The notes beneath the pieces are model-generated. The model saw only the letters and a program-made list of their open reading frames with translations, did no database searches and was not told the DNA's origin. A program made the position numbers and the translations under genes. 64,000 nt of DNA from Laceyella tengchongensis (GTDB lineage Bacteria; Bacillota; Bacilli; Thermoactinomycetales; Thermoactinomycetaceae): contig NZ_FXTU01000010.1 of the NCBI RefSeq assembly GCF_900182735.1, positions 15,037 to 79,036 of the forward strand, read 5' to 3'. This document shows, piece by piece, positions 6,843 to 16,401 of the stretch (position 1 is the first letter of the stretch; every line of letters starts with the position of its first letter).

Positions 6843-8312
6843 TCATCTCGACTGAAGAATGTGGCTGGCGGTGATTTTTCCTGATTTGACGGCTCCGATG
6901 ACTCCATGTGTGTTAGGTGTCCAATGACCGGCCAAATACAATCCCTCGATCGGCGTGGCGGGCCCCATGTTGTCTGTCCAAGGTTGGGTGGCAGATTTCA
7001 TCCAACCATAAATCGCTCCGTTGTGGTTGGATGTGTACCGTTCAACCGTTTTCGGGGTGGCGAACTCTTGAAAAACCAATTTTTCTTGAATACCTGGAAG
7101 TTTTTTCTCCACTAATGCCACATAATGGCGTTCAATCGCTTCTTTTCCGAGTTGGGTGCGAGCATTTTCCAAATGGGAGGCTGAGCACAAGGACATAAAT
7201 GTCACAATTGCATATCCGTCGGGGGCCAATCCGGGATCAACGGAAGAAGGGCAACAAACAAGGATACAGGGGTCTGTTTCCGGGTTCAGTGGATCATACA
7301 AGTATTGTGCTTCTGTCTCCAATTCTCGATCGGGAAAGAGGAACAGTTCGTGTGGAAGAGATCGGGTATCATGGTTGGACACCGCTCCGTATAGTATCAC
7401 CGCCGAGTGGGAAGGCATCATTTGATTCATGTTTTGTAGGTAAGTGGAAGGCAAATGTTCCGCGCCTAAAAGATCTATCAGCGTTGTTCGGACGTCGGCA
7501 TTGGAAATCACGGTGTCTGCCTGGTAACAGTTTCCTTTATGGTCAAGCACGCCCGTGACGCGCTTGCCGTCGAACAGGATTTTTGCCACTTTTTTATTGA
7601 GTTGGACGATCCCGCCTTTTGATTCGATATAGTCGCGCAAGAGATTGGCCATCGTTTGCGAACCTCCTCGCGGATAATACGCACCATGATGATAAGAAGC
7701 CATCATTGCCATCATAAACGGGGTGCCCAATTGGTTGGTCGGTACACCGCCATAGGGGTGCAATGCTCCCAGTACCAATGTAGCATGGGGATGAGAGAAA
7801 CGCCCATGCAAGTACTGGGCGAAAGACAGTTGGGTTACTTCCATCAGTCGCTGGAGAACATGGGGTTCCTGTTGAAACTGATCGTGCAAGATGATGGTTC
7901 CCAATTGCTTAATCTCTGCGATGGTTTCCTCAATCACCTTTTTATCTGCGGGAAACCATTTCCCCATCAACGCAGACAGTTGGTCGAGGTTGGCAGGAAT
8001 CTCATAATGACGGGTGCCTAGCTTGAGGTGGAACATGGGGTTTACTTCCAAAAATTCAATGTCACCAGATAGGCCCAACTCCTCGTACAATGAATGAATG
8101 ATCCCTCCAGGTTCGCATCCGCCGATCAAATGAATTCCCGCGTCAAAAAGAAAGGCGCCCCTTCGGAAAGACTGGGCGCACCCCCCAACCACATAATGCT
8201 GTTCTAAAACGGACACCTTCATTCCCGCTTTGGCCAATAACGCTCCAGCGGTGAGACCGCCCAATCCAGAACCGATAATGATGACATCAAGGTCTGTGTG
8301 CACTTGTTTCAC
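6843..8312 (-). CDS. FAD-dependent phytoene desaturase / carotenoid isomerase-type oxidoreductase
   Basis: A 489-residue flavoprotein. The N-terminal dinucleotide-binding fold reads DVIIIGSGLGGLTAGALLAKAG (GxGxxG near residues 13-18), followed by the conserved VLEQHYVVGGCAQSF. The C-terminal FAD-contacting block is GLYLAGHWTPNTHGVIGAV. This order is typical of the CrtI/CrtN/CRTISO and retinol-saturase family, which oxidise, reduce or isomerise polyene or other lipid-like substrates. No carotenoid synthase or other crt gene is nearby, so the substrate cannot be assigned. The start is GTG, with GGAGG on the minus strand just upstream. The gene stands alone, opposite to everything around it, between a bidirectional terminator and an AT-rich gap. 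Confidence 0.85.
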   Translation of the reverse strand: MKQVHTDLDVIIIGSGLGGLTAGALLAKAGMKVSVLEQHYVVGGCAQSFRRGAFLFDAGIHLIGGCEPGGIIHSLYEELGLSGDIEFLEVNPMFHLKLGTRHYEIPANLDQLSALMGKWFPADKKVIEETIAEIKQLGTIILHDQFQQEPHVLQRLMEVTQLSFAQYLHGRFSHPHATLVLGALHPYGGVPTNQLGTPFMMAMMASYHHGAYYPRGGSQTMANLLRDYIESKGGIVQLNKKVAKILFDGKRVTGVLDHKGNCYQADTVISNADVRTTLIDLLGAEHLPSTYLQNMNQMMPSHSAVILYGAVSNHDTRSLPHELFLFPDRELETEAQYLYDPLNPETDPCILVCCPSSVDPGLAPDGYAIVTFMSLCSASHLENARTQLGKEAIERHYVALVEKKLPGIQEKLVFQEFATPKTVERYTSNHNGAIYGWMKSATQPWTDNMGPATPIEGLYLAGHWTPNTHGVIGAVKSGKITASHILQSR

Positions 8313-8528
8313 TTTCGTTCCTCCACAAATATAATATTTATTTAATTATTTTATGATTAATAAATATATAAAGGGGCATTAAAATAGATAAGTTAATGAC
8401 AATTAGTTTAATTTTGTGTGAGTGCGGTGATCCGAACCCCTTTGACGCGCACGTGTTGAAGGCTTGTGCACGATGAGAGATGAACTGAATTGAAATACTC
8501 TGATGAAAAACAGCATTTGCCGCCTAAA

Positions 8529-8560
8529 TTGATTAACGAAATGCTGATTTCGTTAATCAA
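8529..8560. repeat. Perfect 14-bp inverted repeat
   Basis: Arms TTGATTAACGAAAT and ATTTCGTTAATCAA around a 4-base GCTG spacer. AT-rich and without a T run, so it is more like a protein-binding operator or a stand-alone hairpin than a terminator. Confidence 0.7.
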
Positions 8561-8634
8561 CAAATAAAACTCTATTCAAAATGAGTTTTTTTACGTTATG
8601 TTGGCATACGCTGTGGTTTTGCAAGATAGAACCT

Positions 8635-8777
8635 TTATTAGGGTGTGTCTGGCAAATCAAGTTAGTGGGGAAGAAGCGGCGGATAAAACCTTTTCTCGAG
8701 GAGGCCTCGCCACGCGTGAAGCGAATGAGAAAATGTTTTTGGAGTCGCTGGCCTATTTATCAGACACACCCTAATAA
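8635..8777. mobile_element. MITE-like element with terminal inverted repeats
   Basis: Both ends carry the same 17-base inverted repeat (TTATTAGGGTGTGTCTG at 8635-8651 and its complement at 8761-8777). Similarity extends a few bases inward (GCAAAT against ATAAAT). The total is 143 bases with no coding capacity. The size and layout fit a miniature inverted-repeat element, or an insertion-sequence remnant reduced to its ends. A target duplication cannot be separated from the AT-rich termini. Confidence 0.6.
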
Positions 8778-9000
8778 TGTAATGTCCTATGCGAACGCCC
8801 GAACCAGGGTTTTTTTAATTTTCGCTTGATCGGTGGGCAGGGAATGGGCACGTCGATGGGAAATTTCGTAAGATGGGATCATTCGCCGACCAGCCGGGGC
8901 AAAAAGAACAGATTAATCAGAAATGTCAAGGGAAGAAATCCTGCTGGTGAGCTTTTCCATGTTATAATGGAAAGCGATGGCTAAGTGAAAGGTGATCGAA

Positions 9001-11358
9001 ATGGCAAGGAAAAAGAAAAAAAATAAGCAACCTGAACAACTAAAGCGTGAAATATTATTCGAAATTTATGGCATCACCCTTTTGGCCTTATCTTTTATCA
9101 CTATGGCAAGTTATGGCGCCATCGGGCGAAACTTGACGTATTTGGCTCGGTTTATCGTGGGAACATGGGATTTTGCTGTGCCCATCATCGGTATCTGGCT
9201 GGCAGTGTATGTAATGGTCAATCGGAAATGGCTGCAACGCTGGTCGCCACGGATGACAGGCGTGTTGTTGGTGTTTTTGTCGCTACTGGCTTATAACCAT
9301 TATCTCACCTTCCACACATTGCAGACCAAACAAGGCATCGTCGACGCCACGTGGTACCTTTTGTTGAATGAGCGGACTTCCGCCGTTCCCCAGGACATTG
9401 GCAGTGGCATGGTAGGTGCTGTCCTCTACGCTCTATTGCGGTTTTTGTTTGCTGACACAGGCACGTTGATTGTGCTGGGGGCGTTTGTGCTGAGCGGGCT
9501 TCTATTGATCGCTGATTTCTCGTATGTAAAGGCGTTTAAGAAGACCAAGGGCTGGATCAAGAAGATGAAGAAAAAAGCGAAACGGAGCCTGATTGAATGG
9601 CTGCGTGGATATGTAGCTAAACAAGCTCGCCGCCAGAAAAAGCGGCACAAAGCGACTGCCTCGTCGCGACGGCGGGAGGATGCCGAGCAAGGTGTTAGCA
9701 ATGAGCCGATCGTCGAACCGATCATTTATGATTTCGCCGATCATGCTTACCGGAAAGAAGCGGGAGATGGCATAAAGCCGAAGCAATTGCAACTTCAGCT
9801 CAAGACAGAAGAAGGATCGACTCTCCACCAAGACATCCCTGCCCAGGCGACTGGTTCAGCTGAACCGGCCAAAGAGGAAGAATTGGTGGTCCGGTTCCAG
9901 TCGCACACGCCGGCGGAATACCGGTTGCCTCCGCTTTCATTGCTCACCAAATTCAAACGGAAACATCAGCTGAATCAAGGCGATTATCAAGAAAACGCCA
10001 AAATCCTGGTCGATAAGTTGAAGAGTTTCGGCGTAAAGGCCAATGTGATCGGAATCCATAGGGGGCCGGCTGTGACGCGGTATGAGATTCAGCCGGAGAC
10101 AGGGGTGAAAGTGAGCCGGATCGTCAATCTGGCAGATGACATCGCATTGGCGTTGGCAGCGCAAGATATTCGCATTGAAGCACCTATTCCCGGTAAGTCC
10201 GCGGTGGGGATTGAAGTCCCCAATTCCGAAGTCGCCAAAGTCGGGTTGCGTGATGTGATAGAAAGTTCGCCTTACCAAGACAACCAATCCAAACTGAGCA
10301 TCGCTTTAGGACGAGATATTTATGGTGAGCCCAAAGTGGACAGCTTGGCGAAAATGCCCCATTTGCTGATCGCGGGGGCGACCGGTTCGGGTAAAAGTGT
10401 CTGTATTAACGGCATCGTTGTCAGCTTGCTCTACAAGGCGCGTCCCGACGAAGTGAAGCTGATGATGATTGACCCCAAAATGGTTGAATTGAACGTGTAC
10501 AACGGCATTCCTCATCTGCTGGTGCCAGTGGTGACGGAGCCGCGTAAAGCGGCTGTTGCTCTCAAGAAAGTGGTGGCCGAGATGGAGAAGCGATATGAGT
10601 TGTTCGCCAAGATGGGTGCGCGCGATATTGAACGGTATAACCAGATGGTCGCCGAACGGAAAGAGGATGGAAGAGAGCCGTTGCCCTATATTGTAGTAAT
10701 TGTCGATGAGTTGGCGGATTTGATGATGGTGGCGCCATCCGATGTGGAAGACGCGATTTGCCGCCTGGCACAAATGGCCCGTGCCGCTGGGATTCATTTG
10801 ATCATCGCCACGCAACGTCCGTCCGTCGATGTCATCACGGGTGTGATCAAAGCGAATATCCCTTCTCGAATCGCCTTTGCCGTTTCCTCACAAGCCGACT
10901 CGCGGACCATTCTCGACATGGGCGGCGCCGAAAAGTTGTTGGGTCGAGGGGATATGTTGTATATGCCAACCGGTGCGTCCAAACCGATTCGGATTCAAGG
11001 GGCATTTGTCACGGATGAAGAGGTGGAGGCGGTGGTGAAGTTTGTAAAAGGCCAGCAGGAACCCCATTACCAAGAAGAGATGATTCCGCAGGCGGGTGAG
11101 AATCAGGCGCAGGACATGACTGACGAGCTTTATCCGCAAGCGGTTCAGATCGTGTTGGAATCACAGGCGGCTTCAGCTTCGCTTCTGCAACGCCGCTTGC
11201 GGGTGGGTTACACCCGGGCTGCGCGCCTTATCGATATGATGGAAGGAGACGGTCTGATCGGTCCCTATGAAGGTAGCAAACCGCGCGAAGTGTTGATGAC
11301 GAAAGAACAATATGAACAGAAACAAAACAGTAGCCAAATAAGTAAACCCATGGTATAA
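9001..11358 (+). CDS. spoIIIE: FtsK/SpoIIIE-type DNA translocase
   Basis: A hexameric septal ATPase that pumps chromosomal DNA through the division or sporulation septum. The 785-residue protein has a basic N-terminus, four predicted membrane helices within about residues 20-175, and a charged linker (175-330). The FtsK motor follows with Walker A GATGSGKSV and Walker B YIVVIVDELADLMM. A C-terminal winged-helix gamma domain (residues about 700-770, with LLQRRLRVGYTRAARL) reads DNA orientation sites. Its position after tepA-ylzJ matches spoIIIE of B. subtilis, but a vegetative SftA/FtsK role cannot be excluded. I prefer the ATG at 9001, four bases after AAGGTGAT, over the in-frame GTG at 8992. 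Confidence 0.93.
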   Translation: MARKKKKNKQPEQLKREILFEIYGITLLALSFITMASYGAIGRNLTYLARFIVGTWDFAVPIIGIWLAVYVMVNRKWLQRWSPRMTGVLLVFLSLLAYNHYLTFHTLQTKQGIVDATWYLLLNERTSAVPQDIGSGMVGAVLYALLRFLFADTGTLIVLGAFVLSGLLLIADFSYVKAFKKTKGWIKKMKKKAKRSLIEWLRGYVAKQARRQKKRHKATASSRRREDAEQGVSNEPIVEPIIYDFADHAYRKEAGDGIKPKQLQLQLKTEEGSTLHQDIPAQATGSAEPAKEEELVVRFQSHTPAEYRLPPLSLLTKFKRKHQLNQGDYQENAKILVDKLKSFGVKANVIGIHRGPAVTRYEIQPETGVKVSRIVNLADDIALALAAQDIRIEAPIPGKSAVGIEVPNSEVAKVGLRDVIESSPYQDNQSKLSIALGRDIYGEPKVDSLAKMPHLLIAGATGSGKSVCINGIVVSLLYKARPDEVKLMMIDPKMVELNVYNGIPHLLVPVVTEPRKAAVALKKVVAEMEKRYELFAKMGARDIERYNQMVAERKEDGREPLPYIVVIVDELADLMMVAPSDVEDAICRLAQMARAAGIHLIIATQRPSVDVITGVIKANIPSRIAFAVSSQADSRTILDMGGAEKLLGRGDMLYMPTGASKPIRIQGAFVTDEEVEAVVKFVKGQQEPHYQEEMIPQAGENQAQDMTDELYPQAVQIVLESQAASASLLQRRLRVGYTRAARLIDMMEGDGLIGPYEGSKPREVLMTKEQYEQKQNSSQISKPMV

Positions 11359-11525
11359 CATTTATGGGCGAAGCTTTATTTGACATCCAAATAATGTTTT
11401 TATCAAAAATATAGAATTCCTCTGGATTGATACGTATTTTTTCTGTATTGGTTAGAGGGGGGTTTTTTGCGTCAGATGAAGCTTAGCACTACAAGCGATT
11501 TGTTGCTGCAAGGGGGAAAATGGAA

Positions 11526-12554
11526 ATGGTAAGAAAAGCATGGGCTGCCGTGTTGGCGGGTGTCCTAGCTGTCTCATTGGTCGGTTGTTCCGGTCAAAAT
11601 GCAGGACAAGCTGGAGGCAAAGGATTTTCTGTAGGCATGGTAACGGATACGGGAGGTTTGAATGACGAGTCATTCAACCAAAGCGCTTGGTCCGGCATCG
11701 AACGTTCCAAAAAAGAATTGAGCACGGATATCAAGGCACTAGAATCCAAACGTGACGAAGACTATGTTCCTAACTTGACCAAATTTGCCCGTGAAGGCCG
11801 CAATATCACTTGGGGCATTGGCTTTAAGTTCAACAAAGCGATCCCAGAAGTGGCTAACCAATTTCAAAACGTGCACTTTGGCATTGTGGACGACAATTTG
11901 GGCGGAAACATTCCGAAGAACGTAACGGCAGTAACCTTTAAAGAAGAAGAAGGTTCCTTCCTTGTTGGGGCGATTGCTGGTCTGACGACGAAAACAAACA
12001 AAGTCGGCTTTATCGGCGGAATGACCTCTCCTTTGATCAAGAAGTTTGAAGCTGGCTTCATCGCAGGGGTGAAAGCGGTAAACCCTAACGCGGAAGTACA
12101 GGTTGCTTATGCTGAAAGTTTCACCGACGCGACGAAAGGTCGCTCTTTGGCTCAATCCATGTACAATGGAAACGTTGACATCATTTACCATGCTTCCGGT
12201 GGTGTTGGCAAAGGGCTGTTTGATGAAGTGAAAGTACGTGAACAAGGCAAATTCTGGGCTATCGGTGTCGACATGGACCAATCCAAACTGGCTCCGGAAC
12301 ACACCTTGACTTCCATGATCAAAAAAGTAGATGTTGCCGTGTTTGATGTGATCAAAGAATTGAAAGAAGGAAAACTCAAAGGCGGCGAGCAAAAAGAGTT
12401 CGGCTTGAAAGAGGGCGGCGTAAGCTTTGTAAAAAGCAAACACATCAGCGACGATGTAGTGAAAAAAGTGGAAGAGTTCCAACAAAAAATCATCAAAGGC
12501 GAAATCAAGGTGCCAACCACGCCTGAAGAAGCGAAAAACTTTAAAGCGAACTAA
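11526..12554 (+). CDS. nupN: BMP-family nucleoside-binding lipoprotein (NupN/PnrA-like)
   Basis: An extracytoplasmic substrate-binding lipoprotein of about 342 residues. A lipoprotein signal peptide ends in the lipobox LVGC (Cys21), followed by a Gly/Ser linker. The BMP/PnrA domain then has the VGMVTDTGGLNDESFNQ block and YHASGGVGKGLFDE. Proteins of this family bind purine nucleosides and deliver them to an ABC importer; the ATPase and two permeases follow. A terminator lies between this gene and the ATPase gene, so the binding protein may be made in excess. The start is ambiguous: ATG 11520 is 3 bases and ATG 11526 is 9 bases after GGGGG; I chose the latter. The symbol follows the B. subtilis nupNOPQ analogy. 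Confidence 0.88.
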   Translation: MVRKAWAAVLAGVLAVSLVGCSGQNAGQAGGKGFSVGMVTDTGGLNDESFNQSAWSGIERSKKELSTDIKALESKRDEDYVPNLTKFAREGRNITWGIGFKFNKAIPEVANQFQNVHFGIVDDNLGGNIPKNVTAVTFKEEEGSFLVGAIAGLTTKTNKVGFIGGMTSPLIKKFEAGFIAGVKAVNPNAEVQVAYAESFTDATKGRSLAQSMYNGNVDIIYHASGGVGKGLFDEVKVREQGKFWAIGVDMDQSKLAPEHTLTSMIKKVDVAVFDVIKELKEGKLKGGEQKEFGLKEGGVSFVKSKHISDDVVKKVEEFQQKIIKGEIKVPTTPEEAKNFKAN

Positions 12555-12567
12555 TCAGGCGGAGCAA

Positions 12568-12597
12568 GAGTTGGAGGAACACTCCAACTCTTTTTTA
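12568..12597 (+). terminator. Terminator between the binding protein and ABC ATPase genes
   Basis: Perfect 9-bp stem GAGTTGGAG / CTCCAACTC with a 5-base loop and six Ts, 14 bases after the stop. Confidence 0.92.
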
Positions 12598-12732
12598 TGT
12601 CCAAATTAGAAAAACATATTGAAATTCTGTGGTTATAGTAGCTATTTATAAAAATATCTCTTCCTAATTCTAATTATCTCATGTATACTAGAAATCCCTC
12701 TTGTTTTAATCCGCTTTCATTTGGAAGCGAGA

Positions 12733-12750
12733 TGGTTCGCCGTTTTTTTT
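12733..12750 (+). terminator. Short hairpin with T run in the nupO leader
   Basis: GCGA/TCGC stem region followed by CG and a run of eight or nine Ts, about 115 bases before the ATPase gene. It could be an attenuator or a second stop for the gene upstream. No riboswitch core was recognised around it. Confidence 0.35.
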
Positions 12751-12866
12751 TGATTTTGGCATCATGCATACTGCTGAAAGCGTTGTCTCATTCTAAAATG
12801 GAAAGACAAGGGATATAAACAAGGGGAGAAAGCACGATCCTTTTCATTTATAAAGGGGGGAAGCCT

Positions 12867-14393
12867 GTGAACGTCGTTGAGATGCTAGGAATAACCAAAC
12901 GGTTCCCGGGAATCGTTGCCAATGATCAAATTCATCTCACTGTGAAAAAGGGTGAGATTCATGCCTTGCTTGGGGAAAATGGAGCTGGAAAGTCAACATT
13001 GATGAACATCCTGTTTGGCTTGTATCAGCCGGATGAGGGTGAAATTCGCATCAAGGAACAACCGGTTACCATCACAGGCCCCACAATGGCCAATAAGCTT
13101 GGAATCGGTATGGTTCACCAACACTTTATGTTAGTCCAACCATTCACTGTCACCGAAAACATCATTCTGGGTGACGAACGGAGCAAGTTGGGCATCATCG
13201 ATGTGAAAAAAGCGGAAAGTGAGATCCGGCGCCTGTCGGAACGCTATAATCTCAAGGTGGATCCCACGGCTAAAATATCTGATATTTCCGTAGGCATGCA
13301 GCAACGGGTGGAAATCCTCAAAACATTGTACCGTGGCGCTGACATTTTGATCTTTGACGAGCCGACTGCCGTGTTGACTCCGCAAGAGATCAATGAGTTG
13401 ATGGAAATTATGCGGAACCTTGTAAAAGAAGGGAAAACAATTATTTTCATCACACATAAGCTGAAAGAAATCATGAGCACTTGCGACCGGGTAACGGTGA
13501 TTCGCCGCGGAAAGGTGATCAAGACGGTCGATGTGCAAGATACGGATGAGAATCAACTAGCCGCGCTGATGGTTGGCCGGGAAGTCTCTTTCGAGATCGA
13601 AAAAGCAGAAGCCAATCCGAGTCAAACGGTGTTGGATATTGCCAATCTGGTTGTTGAAGACAATCGCGGTGTAGAAGTGGTTCGCGGGCTGAACATGCAA
13701 GTGAGAGCTGGTGAAGTGGTCGGCTTGGCTGGTGTGGACGGCAACGGACAAACTGAATTGATCGAAGCGATCACCGGCTTGCGTCCGGTAAAAGGCGGGG
13801 TGATTCGCCTTGGCGGGCACGATGTGACCAATGCAAGCCCTCGCAAGGTGACCGAAGCGGGCGTGGGCCACATCCCCGAGGACCGTCACAAACGCGGGCT
13901 CGTCCTTGACTTTTCGGTTAGTGAAAACATGGTCTTGCAAACATATTACCAAGAGCCGTTTTCGAAAAATGGGCTGATACAAAAAGATGAAGTGGATAAA
14001 TACGCGGAGCGATTGATCAGCGAGTTTGACGTGCGCACGCCTGATAAACACGTGCCTATTCGTGCTTTATCCGGCGGTAACCAGCAAAAAGCGATCATCG
14101 CTCGGGAAGTGGACCGCAATCCTGACTTTTTGATCGCGGCGCAACCGACCCGTGGGTTGGACGTAGGGGCGATTGAGTTCATCCATCGCCGGATCATCGA
14201 ACAACGGGATAATGGCAAAGCCGTGCTGTTGGTCTCTTTGGAGCTGGATGAAGTCCTGAAATTGAGTGATCGGGTGGCCGTGATTTATGAAGGGAAAATC
14301 GTCGGCTGGGTTGATCCGAAAAACACCTCCGAAGAAGAATTGGGCTTGTTGATGGCTGGCAGTGTCAAACAACAGGAGGTGAAGGCGGAATGA
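12867..14393 (+). CDS. nupO: ABC transporter ATPase with two nucleotide-binding domains (nucleoside import)
   Basis: A 508-residue cytosolic ATPase energising a nucleoside importer. Domain 1 (about residues 1-235) has Walker A GENGAGKST, signature ISVGMQQR and Walker B DILIFDEPTAVLTP. Domain 2 (about 250-500) has the altered Walker A GVDGNGQTEL, signature LSGGNQQK and FLIAAQPTRGLDVG, where the usual acidic Walker B pair is lost. Such asymmetry is normal for the sugar/nucleoside (CUT2-like) ATPases. The GTG start follows AAGGGGGGAA. The ATGA overlap with the next gene couples translation to the permease. Confidence 0.93.
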   Translation: MNVVEMLGITKRFPGIVANDQIHLTVKKGEIHALLGENGAGKSTLMNILFGLYQPDEGEIRIKEQPVTITGPTMANKLGIGMVHQHFMLVQPFTVTENIILGDERSKLGIIDVKKAESEIRRLSERYNLKVDPTAKISDISVGMQQRVEILKTLYRGADILIFDEPTAVLTPQEINELMEIMRNLVKEGKTIIFITHKLKEIMSTCDRVTVIRRGKVIKTVDVQDTDENQLAALMVGREVSFEIEKAEANPSQTVLDIANLVVEDNRGVEVVRGLNMQVRAGEVVGLAGVDGNGQTELIEAITGLRPVKGGVIRLGGHDVTNASPRKVTEAGVGHIPEDRHKRGLVLDFSVSENMVLQTYYQEPFSKNGLIQKDEVDKYAERLISEFDVRTPDKHVPIRALSGGNQQKAIIAREVDRNPDFLIAAQPTRGLDVGAIEFIHRRIIEQRDNGKAVLLVSLELDEVLKLSDRVAVIYEGKIVGWVDPKNTSEEELGLLMAGSVKQQEVKAE

Positions 14394-15460
14394 AAGTCTT
14401 GTCTCGCATCAATTCACAATCTACTTTTATCACTTCCCTGTTGTCCATTTTGCTAGGGATGTTGATTGGCGCGATCATGATGGTGGTGGCCGGATATGAT
14501 CCGATTGCGGCTTACAACGCGTTGTTCGTCAGTGCGTTGGTGCAGCCATACGACCTCGGTGAAACGCTCCGGACGATCACGCCTCTGATCTTGACTGGTT
14601 TGGCGGTTGCCTTGGCGTTTCGGACGGGCTTGTTCAACATCGGCGTCGAGGGGCAGTTTATCGTGGGTCAGTTGGTGGCGATCATCGTCGGGCTCAAATT
14701 GAATCTGCCTCCTGTTTTGCATGCAGTTGTGGCTGTGATCGCTGGTGGCTTGGCCGGAGCTGTATGGGGCTTGGTACCGGGCTTGTTGAAGGCGACGCGC
14801 GGGGTTCACGAGGTGATCATCTCTATCATGATGAACTTTATCGCCTTGTACCTGTCGAACGCATTGGTTTTCCACTGGATGTCCAATGGGGCCGATTCGA
14901 CGCCGAAAATCATGGATTCCGCTTCGCTACGCATTGATGCTGTTTCACAAATGTTCGGAGGCGCCCGTTTGCATTTTGGACTTATCCTTGCGATCTTGGC
15001 CGCTTTCGTCATGTATGTGCTTGTATGGCGCACCCGGTTGGGATATGAATTGCGCGCGGTTGGACACAATCCGCTGGCAGCGGAATACGCAGGCATGAGC
15101 GTTAAACGCAACATCATTTTGTCTATGATGTTCAGTGGTACGTTCGCCGGTTTGGCCGGAGCGGGCGAAGCGTTGGGTACAAGCGGTTATCTGGCGATTC
15201 AACCTGCCTTTACGGGTATCGGGTTTGATGGCATTGCGGTAGCACTGTTGGGCGCCAGCACTCCACTAGGTGTCGTGTTGGCTTCTGTGCTGTTTGGTAT
15301 CCTCACATATGGCGGCGGAAACATGCAGTTCGAAGCCGGGGTGCCGTTTGAAGTCATTCGGGTAGTGTTTGCCGCAATCATCTTGTTTGTGGCTGCCAAT
15401 GTGACCGGCCGGCTCTTGGGCAAATTCAGCCGGAATAAAGGGGGGGACAAGCGTGCTTGA
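14390..15460 (+). CDS. nupP: Nucleoside ABC transporter permease 1
   Basis: A 356-residue integral membrane protein with about eight to ten hydrophobic segments. It belongs to the branched-chain amino acid/ribose-type permease family (binding-protein-dependent component 2). Characteristic blocks are the GLFNIGVEGQFIVGQL segment after the first helices and LRAVGHNPLAAEYAGMSV in the cytoplasmic coupling loop that contacts the ATPase. Overlaps with both neighbours (4 bases with the ATPase gene, 8 with the next permease gene) show a tight operon. Confidence 0.93.
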   Translation: MKVLSRINSQSTFITSLLSILLGMLIGAIMMVVAGYDPIAAYNALFVSALVQPYDLGETLRTITPLILTGLAVALAFRTGLFNIGVEGQFIVGQLVAIIVGLKLNLPPVLHAVVAVIAGGLAGAVWGLVPGLLKATRGVHEVIISIMMNFIALYLSNALVFHWMSNGADSTPKIMDSASLRIDAVSQMFGGARLHFGLILAILAAFVMYVLVWRTRLGYELRAVGHNPLAAEYAGMSVKRNIILSMMFSGTFAGLAGAGEALGTSGYLAIQPAFTGIGFDGIAVALLGASTPLGVVLASVLFGILTYGGGNMQFEAGVPFEVIRVVFAAIILFVAANVTGRLLGKFSRNKGGDKRA

Positions 15461-16388
15461 TACGTTGACCAACATATTATCAACAACTGTCATTTATGCC
15501 ACCCCGTTGATTTTGGCCGGGATGGGTGGCCTGTATTCTGAGCGGTCCGGTGTCGTCAATATCGGGTTGGAGGGATTGATGACCATTGGTGCGTTTACCG
15601 CGGTCGTTTCCACTCTAACAACCGGTAGTCCATGGCTGGGCCTGCTGTTTGCAGTTCTTGCAGGGGTGTTGCTCGCATTGCCGCACGCTGTCGCCTCCAT
15701 TACATTTAAAGCGGATCAAGTGGTCAGCGGTGTGGCGATCAACTTTTTGGCTTTAGGGTTATCCGTTTATTTGGTTAAGCACTTGTATGATGGCGCGGGG
15801 CAAACCCCGGTGGTGGAAAACAAGTTAAATGCCATCGCGATTCCGTTTCTGAGCGATATTCCTGTGATCGGCCCCTCTCTGTTTAAAGCGTTGCCGACCA
15901 CGTATATCGCGATTTTGGTGGTACTGATCAGTTACTATCTGCTTACTCGTACCACCTTCGGCATGCGGTTGCGCGCGGTGGGTGAACATCCGCATGCGGC
16001 GGAGACAGCGGGCGTATCCGTGGTGAAAATGCGCTATGTTGCCGTATTGATCAGTGGCGCGCTGGCCGCATTAGGGGGAGCTGGATTGTCGATTGCCATC
16101 GGTAGTGAGTTCAACCAAGGCACAGTGGCGGGTCAAGGGTTCATCGCTTTGGCTGCGCTGATTTTCGGGAAGTGGCGTCCGTTTGGGGTACTGGGGGCGG
16201 CAACGTTCTTCGGTTTTGCCGTAGCTTTGACCCTGACAGGCCAGCTGTTCAATGTAACGAAATACGTGCCCAGTGAAGTGCTGAGCATGTTGCCTTATGT
16301 GTTGACCATCCTGGCGTTGGCCGGCTTCGTAGGCCGGGCGGAAGCGCCGGCAGCAGTTGGGAAACCATACGAAAAAGGAAGCCGTTAA
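15453..16388 (+). CDS. nupQ: Nucleoside ABC transporter permease 2
   Basis: A 311-residue membrane protein, the second half of the permease pair. The family pattern repeats: GGLYSERSGVVNIGLEGLMTIGAF after the first helix and LRAVGEHPHAAETAGVSV in the coupling loop, parallel to the motif in the first permease. The GTG start at 15453 follows GGGGGGAC inside the end of the upstream gene. A strong terminator closes the operon before the second binding protein. Confidence 0.93.
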   Translation: MLDTLTNILSTTVIYATPLILAGMGGLYSERSGVVNIGLEGLMTIGAFTAVVSTLTTGSPWLGLLFAVLAGVLLALPHAVASITFKADQVVSGVAINFLALGLSVYLVKHLYDGAGQTPVVENKLNAIAIPFLSDIPVIGPSLFKALPTTYIAILVVLISYYLLTRTTFGMRLRAVGEHPHAAETAGVSVVKMRYVAVLISGALAALGGAGLSIAIGSEFNQGTVAGQGFIALAALIFGKWRPFGVLGAATFFGFAVALTLTGQLFNVTKYVPSEVLSMLPYVLTILALAGFVGRAEAPAAVGKPYEKGSR

Positions 16389-16401
16389 TCCTCATCAAAA
16401 G

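Larger units (their letters stand above)
8313..8990. other. Intergenic region before spoIIIE with hairpin and MITE-like element
   Basis: A 680-base gap holding an AT-rich palindrome (8529-8560) and an inverted-repeat element (8635-8777). TATAAT at about 8963 could be the -10 of the spoIIIE promoter, but I found no convincing -35. The small frame at 8581 runs through the element and looks random. Confidence 0.5.

Noticed and set aside
8581..8829. 82-residue plus-strand frame near the MITE-like element
   Set aside because: Runs across the inverted-repeat element, has no ribosome site, and its Trp/Arg/Lys-rich sequence resembles nothing.
12600..12866. Possible purine riboswitch before the nucleoside transporter
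   Set aside because: Searched for the aptamer core (TTTCTACC, TATAATC pattern) and found none; only a short T-run hairpin.
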